NCBI RefSeq assembly: GCF_004197395.1
Contig: NZ_SELS01000047.1
Span: forward strand, 1 to 64,000
DNA length: 64,000 nt
Direction of reading: 5' to 3'
From: Paraburkholderia sp. UYCP14C
Lineage (GTDB): Bacteria; Pseudomonadota; Gammaproteobacteria; Burkholderiales; Burkholderiaceae
Of this stretch, positions 1 through 8,856 are shown in pieces. The notes under the pieces are model-generated. The model was not told the DNA's origin and did no database searches. It saw only the letters and a program-made list of their open reading frames with translations. Positions within the stretch are counted from its first letter, which is position 1. Each line of letters starts with the position of its first letter. The position numbers and the translations under genes are program-made.

Positions 1-1
1 G

Positions 2-187
2 ACAGAACACGGCAGTGGTCTGGGCAAATTCCGCTGGGTTGTCGAACGTACGCATGCGTGGCTTCACAACTTCCGTCGTCTTCGCATTCGCTTCGAACGT
101 CGGGCCGAGATTCACGAAGCACTTCTCAAATTCGGTTGCTCCCTCGTCTGCTGGAACATCTTCAGACGGACGGAGCAGCCTTTTTGA
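2..187 (+). mobile_element. IS5-family transposase, C-terminal fragment (cut by window edge)
   Basis: An open frame enters from the window edge and ends with TGA at 185-187, giving 61 residues. It holds the conserved C-terminal block of IS5-family (IS427/IS1031-like) DDE transposases, reading GLGKFRWVVERTHAWLHNFR and then RRAEIHEALLKFGCSLVCW. The WxVERT segment contains the last acidic catalytic residue. A likely element end follows: the sequence GAGATGGATTC read on the minus strand (about 186-196), with TTAG at 197-200, which fits the YTAR-type target duplication of IS5 elements. The element lies directly against the truncated putA, so it probably caused that truncation. Whether the rest of the transposase is intact cannot be seen here. 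Confidence 0.8.
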
Positions 188-820
188 ATCCATCTCTTAG
201 CGGAATGTCTTTGTGCGCCAGAAGCGGATGTCGCGAAGGCACTACGGCGACAAGCCGGTCATCCCACAAAGGATCAGCGACCAGCCCTTCCCATGCGACA
301 CACAGCACCGTGCCGCGCGGGCCGAGTGTATACGTGTTTCGTTCGCCCGTCGGCCCGCTCAGCACCGCGGTCGCGCCGGCCGGAACTTGCGCGAGATAAC
401 CGTCGCAGCGTGCGGTAAACGTCGGCGCGCGCTGCTCGATCAGCCAGTCGCGCAGCGCGGTGAGCGCCGCCGCCGGATTGCCGCCCTGCTCGCCTACGAC
501 CGCGCTGTCCGCAATCAGCGTCTGCGCGAGCGAACGTGGCAGGCCCGACGGACGCATCGCGAGCTGGCGCTGCAGATACAGCGCGCCGCCGGCCTTCGGG
601 CCCGTGCCCGACAGCCCTTTGCCGCCGAACGGCTGCACGCCGACCACCGCGCCGATCACGTTGCGGTTCACGTGAATGTTGCCGACGTGCGCATTCGAGA
701 TCACGTGCGCGATTGTCTCGTCGATCCGTGTGTGGATCCCGAGCGTCAGGCCGTAGCCCGTCGCGCGGATCTACTCGAGCAGCTTGTCGAGTTGGCTGCG
801 GCGATAGCGCACCACACTGG
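162..820 (-). pseudogene. putA: putA remnant (C-terminal P5C dehydrogenase region of proline utilization A)
   Basis: Read on the minus strand, this matches the C-terminal third of PutA, the bifunctional proline dehydrogenase/glutamate semialdehyde dehydrogenase. Recognisable blocks are SVVRYRRSQL, ATGYGLTLGIHTRIDETIAH, NAHVGNIHVNRNVIGAVVGV and PFGGKGLSGTGPKAGG. An in-frame amber codon lies at 771-773, where family members have Gln (CAG), so a single transition explains it. The 5' side loses homology near 820 with no upstream PutA domains. The 3' side runs into the IS5 end near position 197, where the frame continues into IS sequence (GFKKAAPSV) and stops. It is a doubly truncated fragment with no expected function. 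Confidence 0.85.
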
Positions 821-903
821 TCATGGCACACGTGCATTCTGGCGTACCGCCGAAGGCTTGACCCGGAGCAAAGGAATGCGTGCACGCCACGCGATGTACG
901 CCT

Positions 904-1755
904 TTACACGCCGCCGCAACCGCCCTGTGCCGCGTGAGCCGACTCAATCACTGCAAGCGTCGCCTCGCGCAGGCGGCGCGCGCGTGCAAGTGCCGGGGTG
1001 CTCTGCGCCCAACGCTGGTTGGGAACTTCGACACTAACTGGCAAATGCATCGGCAGCGCGCGCAGAATGCCCCGAAGGTCAATGCCGCCCTCACCGGGAA
1101 TCATGCGCTCGCAACGCGCCTGAAAAAGCAATGTGTCCAGGTCAGTCGGGTGCTGCGGGCTGGCGTCACAAAACTGCAGGTAGCCAAAGTACTCACGTGG
1201 CAACGCGCTCAACGCGTCCGTCGATGTTCCAGCTCGATCGAAATGAATCGGATCGATAATGAGCCCCGTGTTCGCCCGACCACTCGCACGAACGACGCGA
1301 GCACCCGCCTCTATATCCCTGACGTCTGTCCACGGCATCGGCTCGACAGACGGCGAAAGACCCAGCGGCTCCGCAAAATCGCAAAGCCGACCAAGATTTT
1401 CGACCAGGCGGTTCTCGTCCGGATCGTTACCAGCCACCAACACGTAACGCGCGCCAAGTTCCGCTGCAGTCTCGAGCATCGGCACATAGGCACGCACGTC
1501 AGTCTCGGGTTTGAGCCTCAGAATCTCCGCGTCGAGCACGCGCACCCCCGTGTCTCGCAATACTGCGAGGACTTCGCGTTTTAGCGCGGCATCGCCGATG
1601 ACGTCGTGATGCACCTCAGTTTCGGTCGCAGGCACCAGTCGCAGACCGACATAGTCATATCCCGACTCGCTTGCACAGCGAACCATCTGTGGCGGCGTCA
1701 GCTCAAGAACGGTCAGTGCGGCCAGCGACAGTGGCCGGAGTTCAGGTACCGTCAT
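904..1755 (-). CDS. Sugar phosphate isomerase/epimerase family TIM-barrel protein
   Basis: A 283-residue member of the AP-endonuclease-2/xylose-isomerase-like TIM-barrel family, which covers sugar and cyclitol isomerases, epimerases and dehydratases. Typical strand-end motifs are visible: SLAALTVLELTPPQMVRCAS at the N-terminus, SVEPMPWTDV (metal-binding Glu) and LIIDPIHFDRAGT (Asp/His) in mid-protein, then GYLQFCDAS and EGGIDLRGIL. ATG 1755 is preferred over the in-frame ATG at 1767 because GGGAGAAGAG lies just before it. It is the last gene of a minus-strand set with the SDR and MFS genes, 61 bp after the SDR stop. The substrate cannot be read from sequence. Confidence 0.8.
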   Translation of the reverse strand: MTVPELRPLSLAALTVLELTPPQMVRCASESGYDYVGLRLVPATETEVHHDVIGDAALKREVLAVLRDTGVRVLDAEILRLKPETDVRAYVPMLETAAELGARYVLVAGNDPDENRLVENLGRLCDFAEPLGLSPSVEPMPWTDVRDIEAGARVVRASGRANTGLIIDPIHFDRAGTSTDALSALPREYFGYLQFCDASPQHPTDLDTLLFQARCERMIPGEGGIDLRGILRALPMHLPVSVEVPNQRWAQSTPALARARRLREATLAVIESAHAAQGGCGGV

Positions 1756-1816
1756 CTCTTCTCCCAAATCGTTGTTTCAGAAACGCCGAATCGCGTGCGC
1801 GCGCGGCGATCTCCCG

Positions 1817-2563
1817 TCAGTACGTCGCACGCCCGCCCGACACATCGAACGTTGCGCCAGTCGAAAAGGAGCAATCTTCTGTCGACAACCAAGCGACGAG
1901 TGCAGCGACCTCGTCCGGCCGACCAGGTCGCCCCATCGGAATCTTGTCGACAACGAGTTTCCGTTGAACGTCTGTCATGGCCGAGAGCATTTCGGATTCG
2001 ATCGCGGCCGGAGCAACACAATTGACCCGGATCTCGGTGTCCGCCAGTTCCTTGCCCAGCGATTTTGTAAGTGCCATCACCCCCGCCTTCGATGCACTAT
2101 AGGCGGACTGGTTCGGGTTGCCATCTTTGCCGCCGATCGACGCCAGGTTCACGATCCGGCCGTTGCGAGCCCGCCGCAAATAGGGGATCACTGCCTTGCA
2201 GCAAAGGAACGTCCCAGTCAGATTGACTTCAAGCACCTGTCGCCACGAATCGACCGGATACGCTTCGACCTTTTCGATGGCGCCGTTGATCCCCGCTGAA
2301 TTGACAAGGATGTCAATCGCCCCGAGCTTTGAAGCGGCCAGTTCCACTGCCGCTCGCACGCTTTCGTCATTGGTCACGTCAACCTGGGTCGTCAACACTG
2401 CACCTACCCTTTCTGCCACGGCCTGCAGTGCGTCCGACTTGAGGTCCCAGAGAACGACTTTCGCGCCGGAAGCGACGAGGCGTTCGGCAATAGCCAGCCC
2501 GATTCCACCCGAGCCGCCCGTCACAATAGCCACGCGGTTTGCAAGATCAAGTTTGTTCATCAT
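1817..2563 (-). CDS. SDR-family NAD(P)-dependent oxidoreductase
   Basis: A 248-residue classical short-chain dehydrogenase. The cofactor motif TGGSGGIG lies near residue 15, NSAG follows at about 90, the catalytic Ser is in NLASIGG and the YSASK Tyr/Lys pair follows. It resembles the FabG/3-oxoacyl reductase-like sugar and polyol dehydrogenases. Tandem ATGs at 2563 and 2560 follow GAGG with a five-base spacer, so the first was chosen; a 371-codon open frame continues upstream inside the MFS gene but has no ribosome site. It lies 44 bp downstream of the transporter and upstream of a TIM-barrel isomerase, consistent with oxidation of the imported compound. Confidence 0.85.
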   Translation of the reverse strand: MMNKLDLANRVAIVTGGSGGIGLAIAERLVASGAKVVLWDLKSDALQAVAERVGAVLTTQVDVTNDESVRAAVELAASKLGAIDILVNSAGINGAIEKVEAYPVDSWRQVLEVNLTGTFLCCKAVIPYLRRARNGRIVNLASIGGKDGNPNQSAYSASKAGVMALTKSLGKELADTEIRVNCVAPAAIESEMLSAMTDVQRKLVVDKIPMGRPGRPDEVAALVAWLSTEDCSFSTGATFDVSGGRATY

Positions 2564-2607
2564 TCGTTCCTCACCAAAACTTCCACAAAAACCGTGATGC
2601 CAAGACA

Positions 2608-3990
2608 TCAACCCTGTTTTTCGCGACGTCCTAATTGTTCCAACGGCACCGTGTGAGCTTCGTGCATCGTCAGTGCCGCAACCGACGAAATCAGACAGAC
2701 GGTAGCAGCAAAGACGGCGGGGAGAACCCACGGCTGGGTGCCCCACCGGCCCATCAGGGCCGACTCGATCAGCGGAGCAAATCCCGCCACGCCGACGCCT
2801 AATTGCGTGCCGACTGCCACCCCGGACATGCGGACGTCCGTCGAAAAGCGTTCGCCAAACAGCGCCGGATATACGGCGTTGTTCATCCCGTATGCCAGGC
2901 CCCCGAGGAAAACCCCAATACAAAGCACCCATGCTTCATGACCCGTTGTGATCGACCAGAGGAAGAACACCACGCCGACCGCACACAGGACGTTGCCTGC
3001 AACCAGCACTGGCCGACGCCCTACCCGGTCTGACAATGCGCCCCAGACCGGAATGGTGAAGACCGCCAGCAGATTTGCAAGCGCCGCAGTCCAAAGCATC
3101 GTTGAGGTACTGATTGGCTGACTCTGGATGCGCGAGAACGACAGCGCGAACACGGCAAATGTGGTCCCGACTGAGGCGAGCAGCACCGTAAAGAAGATCT
3201 GGGCCAGTTCCTTGCGATAGTTCGCAAACAGAACCTTGAGCGGCATGTTCTTGACCTTTTCGTGTGCGGCCTTGTTTTCAAAGGCCGGCGTCTCGTGGAG
3301 CTTTGCTCGTACAACGATGCCCACAACGACGACGATCGCGCTCAGCCAAAAAGGAACGCGCCAGCCCCAGGCCATGAACTGGTCGGTGGGCAGAAAGGCC
3401 GCCAGCGGCAAGACCACGGCAGGCGCGAGCACCTGGCCGCCCTGCGTGCCGCTCAGTGTCCAACTGGTGTAATAGCCGCGCCGGTGCTGCGGTGCATGCT
3501 CGAAGCACATCGAACTCGCGCCCGCGAGTTCCCCCGAAGCTGAAATACCTTGCAGAAAACGCAGGGTGACCAGCAACGCTGGCGCCAGTAGACCGGCATT
3601 CTGATAGGTCGGCAGACAGCCCACGAGGAATGTCGAAATTCCCATGAGCAACAGCGTGCCCACCATGACGACTTTTCGACCGAGCCGGTCCCCGAAGTGC
3701 CCCATCAAAAATGATCCGAGCGGTCGCGCCGCGTACGCAACACCAAATGTTGCCATTGACGCCAACGTCGCGGCCGCGATATCTCCCGGCGGAAAAAAGA
3801 GCCGCGGAAAGACCAATGCCGCTACTGTGCCGTAGATAAAGAAATCGTAGTATTCGAGTGCACTGCCGATCCATCCGGCGATTGCCGCCCTTCGGGCATG
3901 GCCAGTACCAGACGCGTGTGCCGCATCGCTGGACCGCCCCACACCTCGGACGGCCGGTGTGATTTCGTCCCGCAACGTCTCTGCTGTCAT
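2608..3990 (-). CDS. MFS transporter, metabolite:H+ symporter (MHS) type
   Basis: A 460-residue inner-membrane secondary transporter with about 12 predicted segments. The MHS-family signature is clear: GWIGSALEYYDFFIYGT at the first helix and GHFGDRLGRKVVM in the loop between helices 2 and 3. Relatives carry shikimate, proline/betaine, citrate or aromatic and dicarboxylic acids, so an organic acid is the likeliest substrate. The start follows GGAGACATC at 3990. It heads the SDR/TIM-barrel group and is separated from the upstream flavoprotein gene by 289 bp, so it may have its own promoter. Confidence 0.88.
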   Translation of the reverse strand: MTAETLRDEITPAVRGVGRSSDAAHASGTGHARRAAIAGWIGSALEYYDFFIYGTVAALVFPRLFFPPGDIAAATLASMATFGVAYAARPLGSFLMGHFGDRLGRKVVMVGTLLLMGISTFLVGCLPTYQNAGLLAPALLVTLRFLQGISASGELAGASSMCFEHAPQHRRGYYTSWTLSGTQGGQVLAPAVVLPLAAFLPTDQFMAWGWRVPFWLSAIVVVVGIVVRAKLHETPAFENKAAHEKVKNMPLKVLFANYRKELAQIFFTVLLASVGTTFAVFALSFSRIQSQPISTSTMLWTAALANLLAVFTIPVWGALSDRVGRRPVLVAGNVLCAVGVVFFLWSITTGHEAWVLCIGVFLGGLAYGMNNAVYPALFGERFSTDVRMSGVAVGTQLGVGVAGFAPLIESALMGRWGTQPWVLPAVFAATVCLISSVAALTMHEAHTVPLEQLGRREKQG

Positions 3991-4279
3991 GATGTCTCCA
4001 AAATTGAATTTAGCGCACTGTTTTGGTCGTGTTCGCAGCAGAGCCGCGTCGTGTTGAGACCGATCCCGACAAATCTGGGACCTCGACGCCGCCCCGTCTG
4101 GCTTCTTTAAATCGCTCTCTCGGTGCCGGTCAGATGCCAGTCGGCACCGCGTGAGCCACCGTTCCTTTAAATCATTTGTATCGTTGTACTAATCGTACTT
4201 TTGATATTTCGTCTGATTTATTAACTGTGGCGTACTCACCAGAAGTGGAACTTCATCGGCCTGGCAAGTCCCACCGCGA
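3991..4279. other. Intergenic gap, no gene seen
   Basis: 289 bp between the MFS gene start and the flavoprotein stop. No convincing ORF was found. The AT-richer stretch at 4165-4230 with GTAC repeats (GTTGTACTAATCGTAC) could hold the MFS promoter, but no clear -35/-10 pair could be assigned. Confidence 0.4.
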
Positions 4280-6082
4280 CTATGCGATTCGCTCTCCCGT
4301 GAGAGCGACACACATTTCCGCTCGCCTGCTCTCCAAAGCGGGGCTCGAGACAGACGGTGCGTCCGCATCGTGGGTCCCCATCTCGTTGATGCCCGCGCCA
4401 TGCCGCCCTGCGATATACCCAAAGGTCATCGCCGGTCCAAGGTTGATCCCGCCAGACGGATAGAAGCCCCCCATCACACTCGCCATGTCGGTACCCACTG
4501 CATAGAGACCTGCAATCGGCTGATCGTTGCCTCCCAGCACCTGTGCGGCGCCGTTGGTCTTCAGGCCCGCGAATGTCCCGAAGCTACCGGGCAATACCTT
4601 GACCGCGTAGAAAGGTCCATGTTCGATCGGCGCAACGCACGGGTTTGGACCGCCGTGCAGTGGATCCCCCCCTTTGCGGTTAAATGGCGTCGAGCCACGA
4701 CCGAATACCGGATCCTCACCGCGCCGTGCATGCTCGTTAAATGTGTGTACTGTTTGCACAAGCTCTTCTGGGTCGATACCACACTCGCGAGCCAACGCCT
4801 GGATCGACGCGCCGCGCTTCAGGTAGCCACTACGGACAAACGGAGCAAGCGGTACCGGAAACGGCCGGGCGTAACCAAGCCCATACCGCCGCTGGAAATG
4901 GTGGTCGCAGATTAGCCAGGATGCGACCTCCTGCCCTTCCGGGACCGCGTCAATCATTGCTTTCGTGTAGTCGTAGTAGCCGTCGGCTTCATTCACGAAG
5001 CGTTTGCCGCTGCGTAGTACGCCAATAATGCCGGGCTTGGCCCGATCGATAATGTGTGGAAAATGTCCGACACGCCCATCCCGATGGACAACCTGCGACA
5101 CCGGCGCCCACGCCGCTGGCGATGCAAGATCGGTCACCAGTCGCCCCCCAACGGACTCACCCAGCGTGATGCCGTCGCCACTGCAACCGCCGGGCGGGAG
5201 TGCGAGATGTTCCTTGCCAGTCGGGTTGCGGGGAAAGTGAGCCTGGCGGCGTTCAATGTCGTTCGGAAAACCACCCGTGGCCAGCACGACCCCGCGGGCA
5301 GCATGAATCTGGATCTCCCCATTACGGGTCGAAACAACCGCACCGCGAACGGCACCTTCGTCATAAATCAGGCGCCTGGCGGGAGCGGACTCCATCATCG
5401 TGACGCCCAGATTCTCGGCAGACTTCGCCAGACGCGCGATCAGCGCCACGCCATTCACCAACTGCATTGCACGACCGTGCAGCCCAAGATCCAGCAGATG
5501 CCGTGAAAAGCGCCGAACGACGTGGAACAAGGATCGCCATGAGCGCGTCACACTCAGAAATGCGGACAGATCGGCACCGGCCATGATCGGCATGCCGAGA
5601 ATCGACGTCTCGGGCATCGTCTTTCGCAATCGCTTGATCAGCGCTCCCACTTTCCGCCCGTCGTACGGCGCCGCAATAACCTGATGCCCTCGCGTGGCAG
5701 CACCGGGGGTATTGCCATGCATGTCGGGAATCTCGTTCCCATCGACGAATTTGAGCTCGGTGTGCGTCTCGAAGAACGAAACCATGTTCGGGCACTGGTC
5801 AAGGAACGCGTCGATACGGGCCGTGTCATAGCGCGCGCCCAGTTCGTTGCGCAGGTACACGCGCGGTCGCTGTGGGTCTTCATTGATGCCCGCCCGTTGG
5901 GCGAGCGGGTTACCGGGCACCCACATCCAGCCCCCCGACCAGGCGCTTGCTCCACCCAGAACGGCCTCTTTTTCGATGACGATCACGCTCAGGCCATGCC
6001 AGGCGGCCGTCACCGCCGCCGCAAGGCCCGCCGCCCCCGAGCCGATCACCAGCAAGTCACAGCGCATCTCACGCTCCGCCAT
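4280..6082 (-). CDS. FAD-dependent oxidoreductase, KstD/fumarate-reductase flavoprotein type
   Basis: A 600-residue flavoprotein of the succinate dehydrogenase/fumarate reductase/3-ketosteroid dehydrogenase superfamily. The N-terminal Rossmann motif is VIGSGAAGLAAAVTAAWHG, followed by LGGASAWSGGWMWVPGN. A central ARGVVLATGGFP segment and the C-terminal FAD-closing block GGFYPSGGINLGPAMTFGY complete the fold. Start 6082 follows AGAGGCGGAG; an ATG 33 bases upstream has no ribosome site. The family dehydrogenates alpha,beta C-C bonds or reduces unsaturated acids; the substrate is unknown, and a steroid is not implied by the neighbours. Two TGGAA-N5-TTCCA-type boxes lie upstream, pointing to control by the divergent IclR protein. 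Confidence 0.82.
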   Translation of the reverse strand: MAEREMRCDLLVIGSGAAGLAAAVTAAWHGLSVIVIEKEAVLGGASAWSGGWMWVPGNPLAQRAGINEDPQRPRVYLRNELGARYDTARIDAFLDQCPNMVSFFETHTELKFVDGNEIPDMHGNTPGAATRGHQVIAAPYDGRKVGALIKRLRKTMPETSILGMPIMAGADLSAFLSVTRSWRSLFHVVRRFSRHLLDLGLHGRAMQLVNGVALIARLAKSAENLGVTMMESAPARRLIYDEGAVRGAVVSTRNGEIQIHAARGVVLATGGFPNDIERRQAHFPRNPTGKEHLALPPGGCSGDGITLGESVGGRLVTDLASPAAWAPVSQVVHRDGRVGHFPHIIDRAKPGIIGVLRSGKRFVNEADGYYDYTKAMIDAVPEGQEVASWLICDHHFQRRYGLGYARPFPVPLAPFVRSGYLKRGASIQALARECGIDPEELVQTVHTFNEHARRGEDPVFGRGSTPFNRKGGDPLHGGPNPCVAPIEHGPFYAVKVLPGSFGTFAGLKTNGAAQVLGGNDQPIAGLYAVGTDMASVMGGFYPSGGINLGPAMTFGYIAGRHGAGINEMGTHDADAPSVSSPALESRRAEMCVALTGERIA

Positions 6083-6122
6083 CTCCGCCTCTCTATTCCG
6101 CCAATCGAAGAACACAGTCTAC

Positions 6123-6159
6123 TGGAATTCAATTCCATTATCATAGGAAATTAATTCCA
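6123..6159. promoter_or_regulatory. Two IclR-type operator boxes upstream of the flavoprotein gene
   Basis: TGGAATTCAATTCCA at 6123-6137 is a perfect palindrome around a central C. AGGAAATTAATTCCA at 6145-6159 is a near-palindrome. Both match the TGGAA-N5-TTCCA type recognised by IclR-family repressors (the E. coli IclR box is TGGAAATNATTTCCA). On the minus strand a -10-like TATGAT lies between the boxes, so binding could block transcription of the flavoprotein gene. Confidence 0.65.
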
Positions 6160-6322
6160 AGTGTGATGTCCTATCGTTGGAGACGGAGCGGGCGCTGCCC
6201 CGGAAGCTTGCGCAGGCGTGCGTGCGCCGCTTGCCAGTCAGGGCCATTGATGTCGCGATAGCCGAGCCCGTGGGCGGTGGAGACCGGCCGTACCCGCACA
6301 CCCGGCATTGCCAAGCGTCGGA

Positions 6323-6367
6323 TGGAAAGATAATTCCACACAAGGTGGAACAAAATTCCAGTACAAT
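6323..6367. promoter_or_regulatory. Two IclR-type operator boxes and -10 element before the iclR-family gene
   Basis: TGGAAAGATAATTCCA lies at 6323-6338 and TGGAACAAAATTCCA at 6346-6360, the same TGGAA...TTCCA design as the boxes 200 bp away. The second abuts a -10-like TACAAT at 6362-6367, which suggests autoregulation of the gene starting at 6400. Confidence 0.62.
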
Positions 6368-6399
6368 GAATCCTCACGTCTCTACGTAAGGAGCTATGG

Positions 6400-7254
6400 A
6401 TGGCAGGCGCAGTTACATCGCACGAGCCCGGCTACTCGGGATTGCTCGATCGGGGTCTGGCGATTCTGGAATTGCTCTCGGGTAGCGAGGCGGGAGCATC
6501 GCTCACCTCCATCTCGGAGGATTTGCGTATCCCGCGCAGTGCGACGCATCGACTGCTGACAGCTCTTTCGGACCATGGCTACGTGCGCCAGGAGCAGGAT
6601 CGGGGCGTATATGTCCTGACTACCAAACTTCAGGTCCTGGCGTTCCGTCATCTCGCATCAAGCGGCTATGCTGATGCCGCCCAGCAGGTATTGGACCGTC
6701 TGGCGATGGCGACGGGCGAACTTGTTCGACTCGCAGTCGCAGACAATGACCAGTTGACGTGGGTCGCCAAGTCGCAAGGTGCGCGATCCGGTCTGCGGTA
6801 TGACCCTGACATGGGCATGATCGCAAAACTGTCGTGTTCGGCGACAGGCTACGCCTGGTTGTCGTGCATGGACGATAACGAGGCAGTCGAGATCATCGAA
6901 AGGCAGGGATTCGGAAGCCGCGAAGAATATGGTCCGCAAGCGCCACAGACTGACGTCGAGGTACTCGCACATATTCACGCTGCGCGTGAGCAGGGTTACG
7001 CGATTGCCGTCCAGACGTTTACCGACTGGATGGCGGCGATTGCGACTGCATTGAGGCATCCGCTCACCAAAAAGCCGATTGGTGTCATCAGTGTCGCGGG
7101 GCCATTTTCCCGACTTCCCGAAAAACGGCTGCACGAGTTCGCTCCACTGCTGATCGAAGCGGCGCGAGAAATCGCTCAACTGATTCCAGGCTCGCCGGCC
7201 CTGACGAGTCCGGGTATCGCCGCCCTGGCGGCACGCGAAAGCGTCGCTTCGTAA
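6400..7254 (+). CDS. IclR-family transcriptional regulator
   Basis: 284 residues. The N-terminal winged helix-turn-helix reads LDRGLAILELLSGSEAGASL and then LRIPRSATHRLLTALSDHGY. The C-terminal effector domain has the typical NDQLTWVAKSQG, LSCSATGYAWLS and GVISVAGPFSRLPEKR blocks. AAGGAG at 6388-6393 sets the ATG at 6400. It is divergent from the flavoprotein/MFS/SDR/isomerase genes, and the matching operator pairs in the shared region make it their probable regulator and its own. It is followed by the SurE-like gene on the same strand. The effector is presumably the catabolised compound or an intermediate. Confidence 0.9.
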   Translation: MAGAVTSHEPGYSGLLDRGLAILELLSGSEAGASLTSISEDLRIPRSATHRLLTALSDHGYVRQEQDRGVYVLTTKLQVLAFRHLASSGYADAAQQVLDRLAMATGELVRLAVADNDQLTWVAKSQGARSGLRYDPDMGMIAKLSCSATGYAWLSCMDDNEAVEIIERQGFGSREEYGPQAPQTDVEVLAHIHAAREQGYAIAVQTFTDWMAAIATALRHPLTKKPIGVISVAGPFSRLPEKRLHEFAPLLIEAAREIAQLIPGSPALTSPGIAALAARESVAS

Positions 7255-7488
7255 CGACCCTGCTGACGGTATGCGCTTGTGGGATCTGTCTCGCGGAAAA
7301 CCTCTATGAGGACGGTCCGTCGCCCGGGATTACGCCAGAAGATGGTTCTCCACGCATCGCACCATCGACCTTCCGCCCTTCATCTACATGTCTGACCGGT
7401 GACCCGACCGATTTTCACGGGTCGGCCCCAAACGCATCCTGTGTTTCGGCGTCATCGGGCTATCCCCTCTCAAAAAATGGAGCACACG

Positions 7489-8283
7489 ATGTCCGACATC
7501 GAACCTATCATCGAACGCGTACTCTTAACCAACGACGATGGCATTGATGCGCCGGGGCTCGCAGTTCTTGAAGCGGTCGCGGCCGAACTTGCACACGAAG
7601 TCTGGGTGGTGGCGCCCGAACGCGACCAGAGCGGGACATCACATTCGATCAGCCTGCATTCACCTCTGCGCATCGCTCAACGTGGCGAGCGCCACTTCAG
7701 CGTCCATGGCACGCCAGGCGACTGCGTTGTCATGGCGGTGCGCCATCTGATGAAGGAGGCAACCCCGACGCTGGTCCTGTCCGGTATCAATCGCGGGGCC
7801 AATCTTGGCGTCGAGACGATGTTTTCCGGTACGGTCGGGGCAGCCATGACCGGCCTTCTGCTCGGCCTGCCCTCAATCGCACTGAGCCAGGCGGTACCAG
7901 ACCGCAAAAGCGTACGCTGGGATACCGCACGCGCACTTGCTCCCGCTGTTCTTCGAAGACTGCTATCGATTACCCACAACACTCCCACCTGTCTGAATGT
8001 GAATTTTCCGGACTGCGATGCATCGGAGGCTGGTCCACTTGCCGTTACGCAGCAAGGAACGGGTTACTTCGAGAGCATCGACGTCTTTGCGCACATCGAT
8101 CCACGCGGGATTGACTATCACTGGATGCGGTTTCAACACGGTCGCCGCCCGGATGCGCCTGATACCGAGGCCGCTATCATCAGTGCACGAGGCATTTCCG
8201 TAACCCCGATACACTTCGACCGTACCGCTCAACAGACCGTTTTGACGCTGCAAGCCGGCCTGGAAGCCGGCGCCACCGTGTAG
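7489..8283 (+). CDS. SurE-like 5'/3'-nucleotidase (phosphatase)
   Basis: 264 residues of the SurE survival-protein fold, a metal-dependent phosphatase acting on nucleoside monophosphates and other phosphoesters. Metal-binding LLTNDDGIDAPG lies near the N-terminus, followed by ERDQSGTSHSISLH, GTPGDCV and SGINRGANLG, and the GTVGAAM segment. Start 7489 is chosen because GGAG precedes it; the longer frame from 7399 lacks a ribosome site. Canonical surE sits beside pcm/nlpD/rpoS, whereas this copy lies beside an IclR regulator, so it is more likely a specialised paralogue serving the local pathway. It is 234 bp downstream of the regulator. Confidence 0.85.
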   Translation: MSDIEPIIERVLLTNDDGIDAPGLAVLEAVAAELAHEVWVVAPERDQSGTSHSISLHSPLRIAQRGERHFSVHGTPGDCVVMAVRHLMKEATPTLVLSGINRGANLGVETMFSGTVGAAMTGLLLGLPSIALSQAVPDRKSVRWDTARALAPAVLRRLLSITHNTPTCLNVNFPDCDASEAGPLAVTQQGTGYFESIDVFAHIDPRGIDYHWMRFQHGRRPDAPDTEAAIISARGISVTPIHFDRTAQQTVLTLQAGLEAGATV

Positions 8284-8849
8284 CGACATTCGCAGCGCAT
8301 GCGCGCTTATTCACATTAGCTGAACCCATTCGTGATCGATGGCACCCTTCGATGGTCAGCTCACTCGCCCACGCAGGCAGAACCGCCCTCGCCGGAATCC
8401 CGGGCGACCCTCTATGACTCCTCGCGTTGTTTGTGTGTAGAGCGTCAAGCATGAAGTCCGGACTAGATAATTGTCGGCGCCCAGTTTGTGAGCATTCCGC
8501 GCGTGCTTGCGATCCGATCACTCTGTACGCCGCGTTGATCGCCCACGGCACGGTACTGGACGCGAGGAGCGTCGCGCCATGATCCCGCAATTGGACCCGG
8601 CGCACATTGCAGCTGCAATGCGCTTCCTCGAAATGCCCGGTCGGCTGCCGCGTGCAAATGACCGCGTGGTTGAATTCCAGCGCACGCATCCGGGTACGGA
8701 ACTCTGGGTAATGGACGGCAGGCATCGAGCGACTCCATGGGTCTGGATACCTCGCCGCACCTGTTTTATGCGCGGGTCGATCCGCGATGCCGCACCCATG
8801 CGTTAGGCATGTACACGCATGTGATGGATCAGCACGGAAGGCCCTGCAG
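8284..8849. other. Intergenic region with probable gene debris
   Basis: 566 bp without a convincing complete gene. A plus frame from 8579 (MIPQLDPAHIAAAMRFLEMP) has GGAG upstream but its composition is unconvincing and it has no recognised family. The frame 8737-8856 is listed separately as possible transposase debris. Confidence 0.35.
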
Positions 8850-8856
8850 TCAATGA
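8737..8856 (+). pseudogene. Possible transposase remnant
   Basis: A 39-residue frame containing SPHLFYARVDPRCRTHALGM then YTHVMDQHG. The YTHVxDQ segment resembles a stretch in some Tn3-type transposases, but the match is from memory over a very short length. It overlaps the end of the convergent NDH-2 gene by seven bases. Treat it as a weak hint of an old insertion. Confidence 0.22.

Noticed and set aside
1817-2932. Extended 371-residue version of the SDR protein
   Set aside because: The extra 120 residues lie inside the MFS gene in another frame; GAGG-spaced ATG at 2563 gives a standard-length SDR.
8579-8806. 75-residue frame starting MIPQLDPAHIAAAMRFLEMP
   Set aside because: A GGAG lies upstream, but no family is recognised and the downstream part has random-looking composition.
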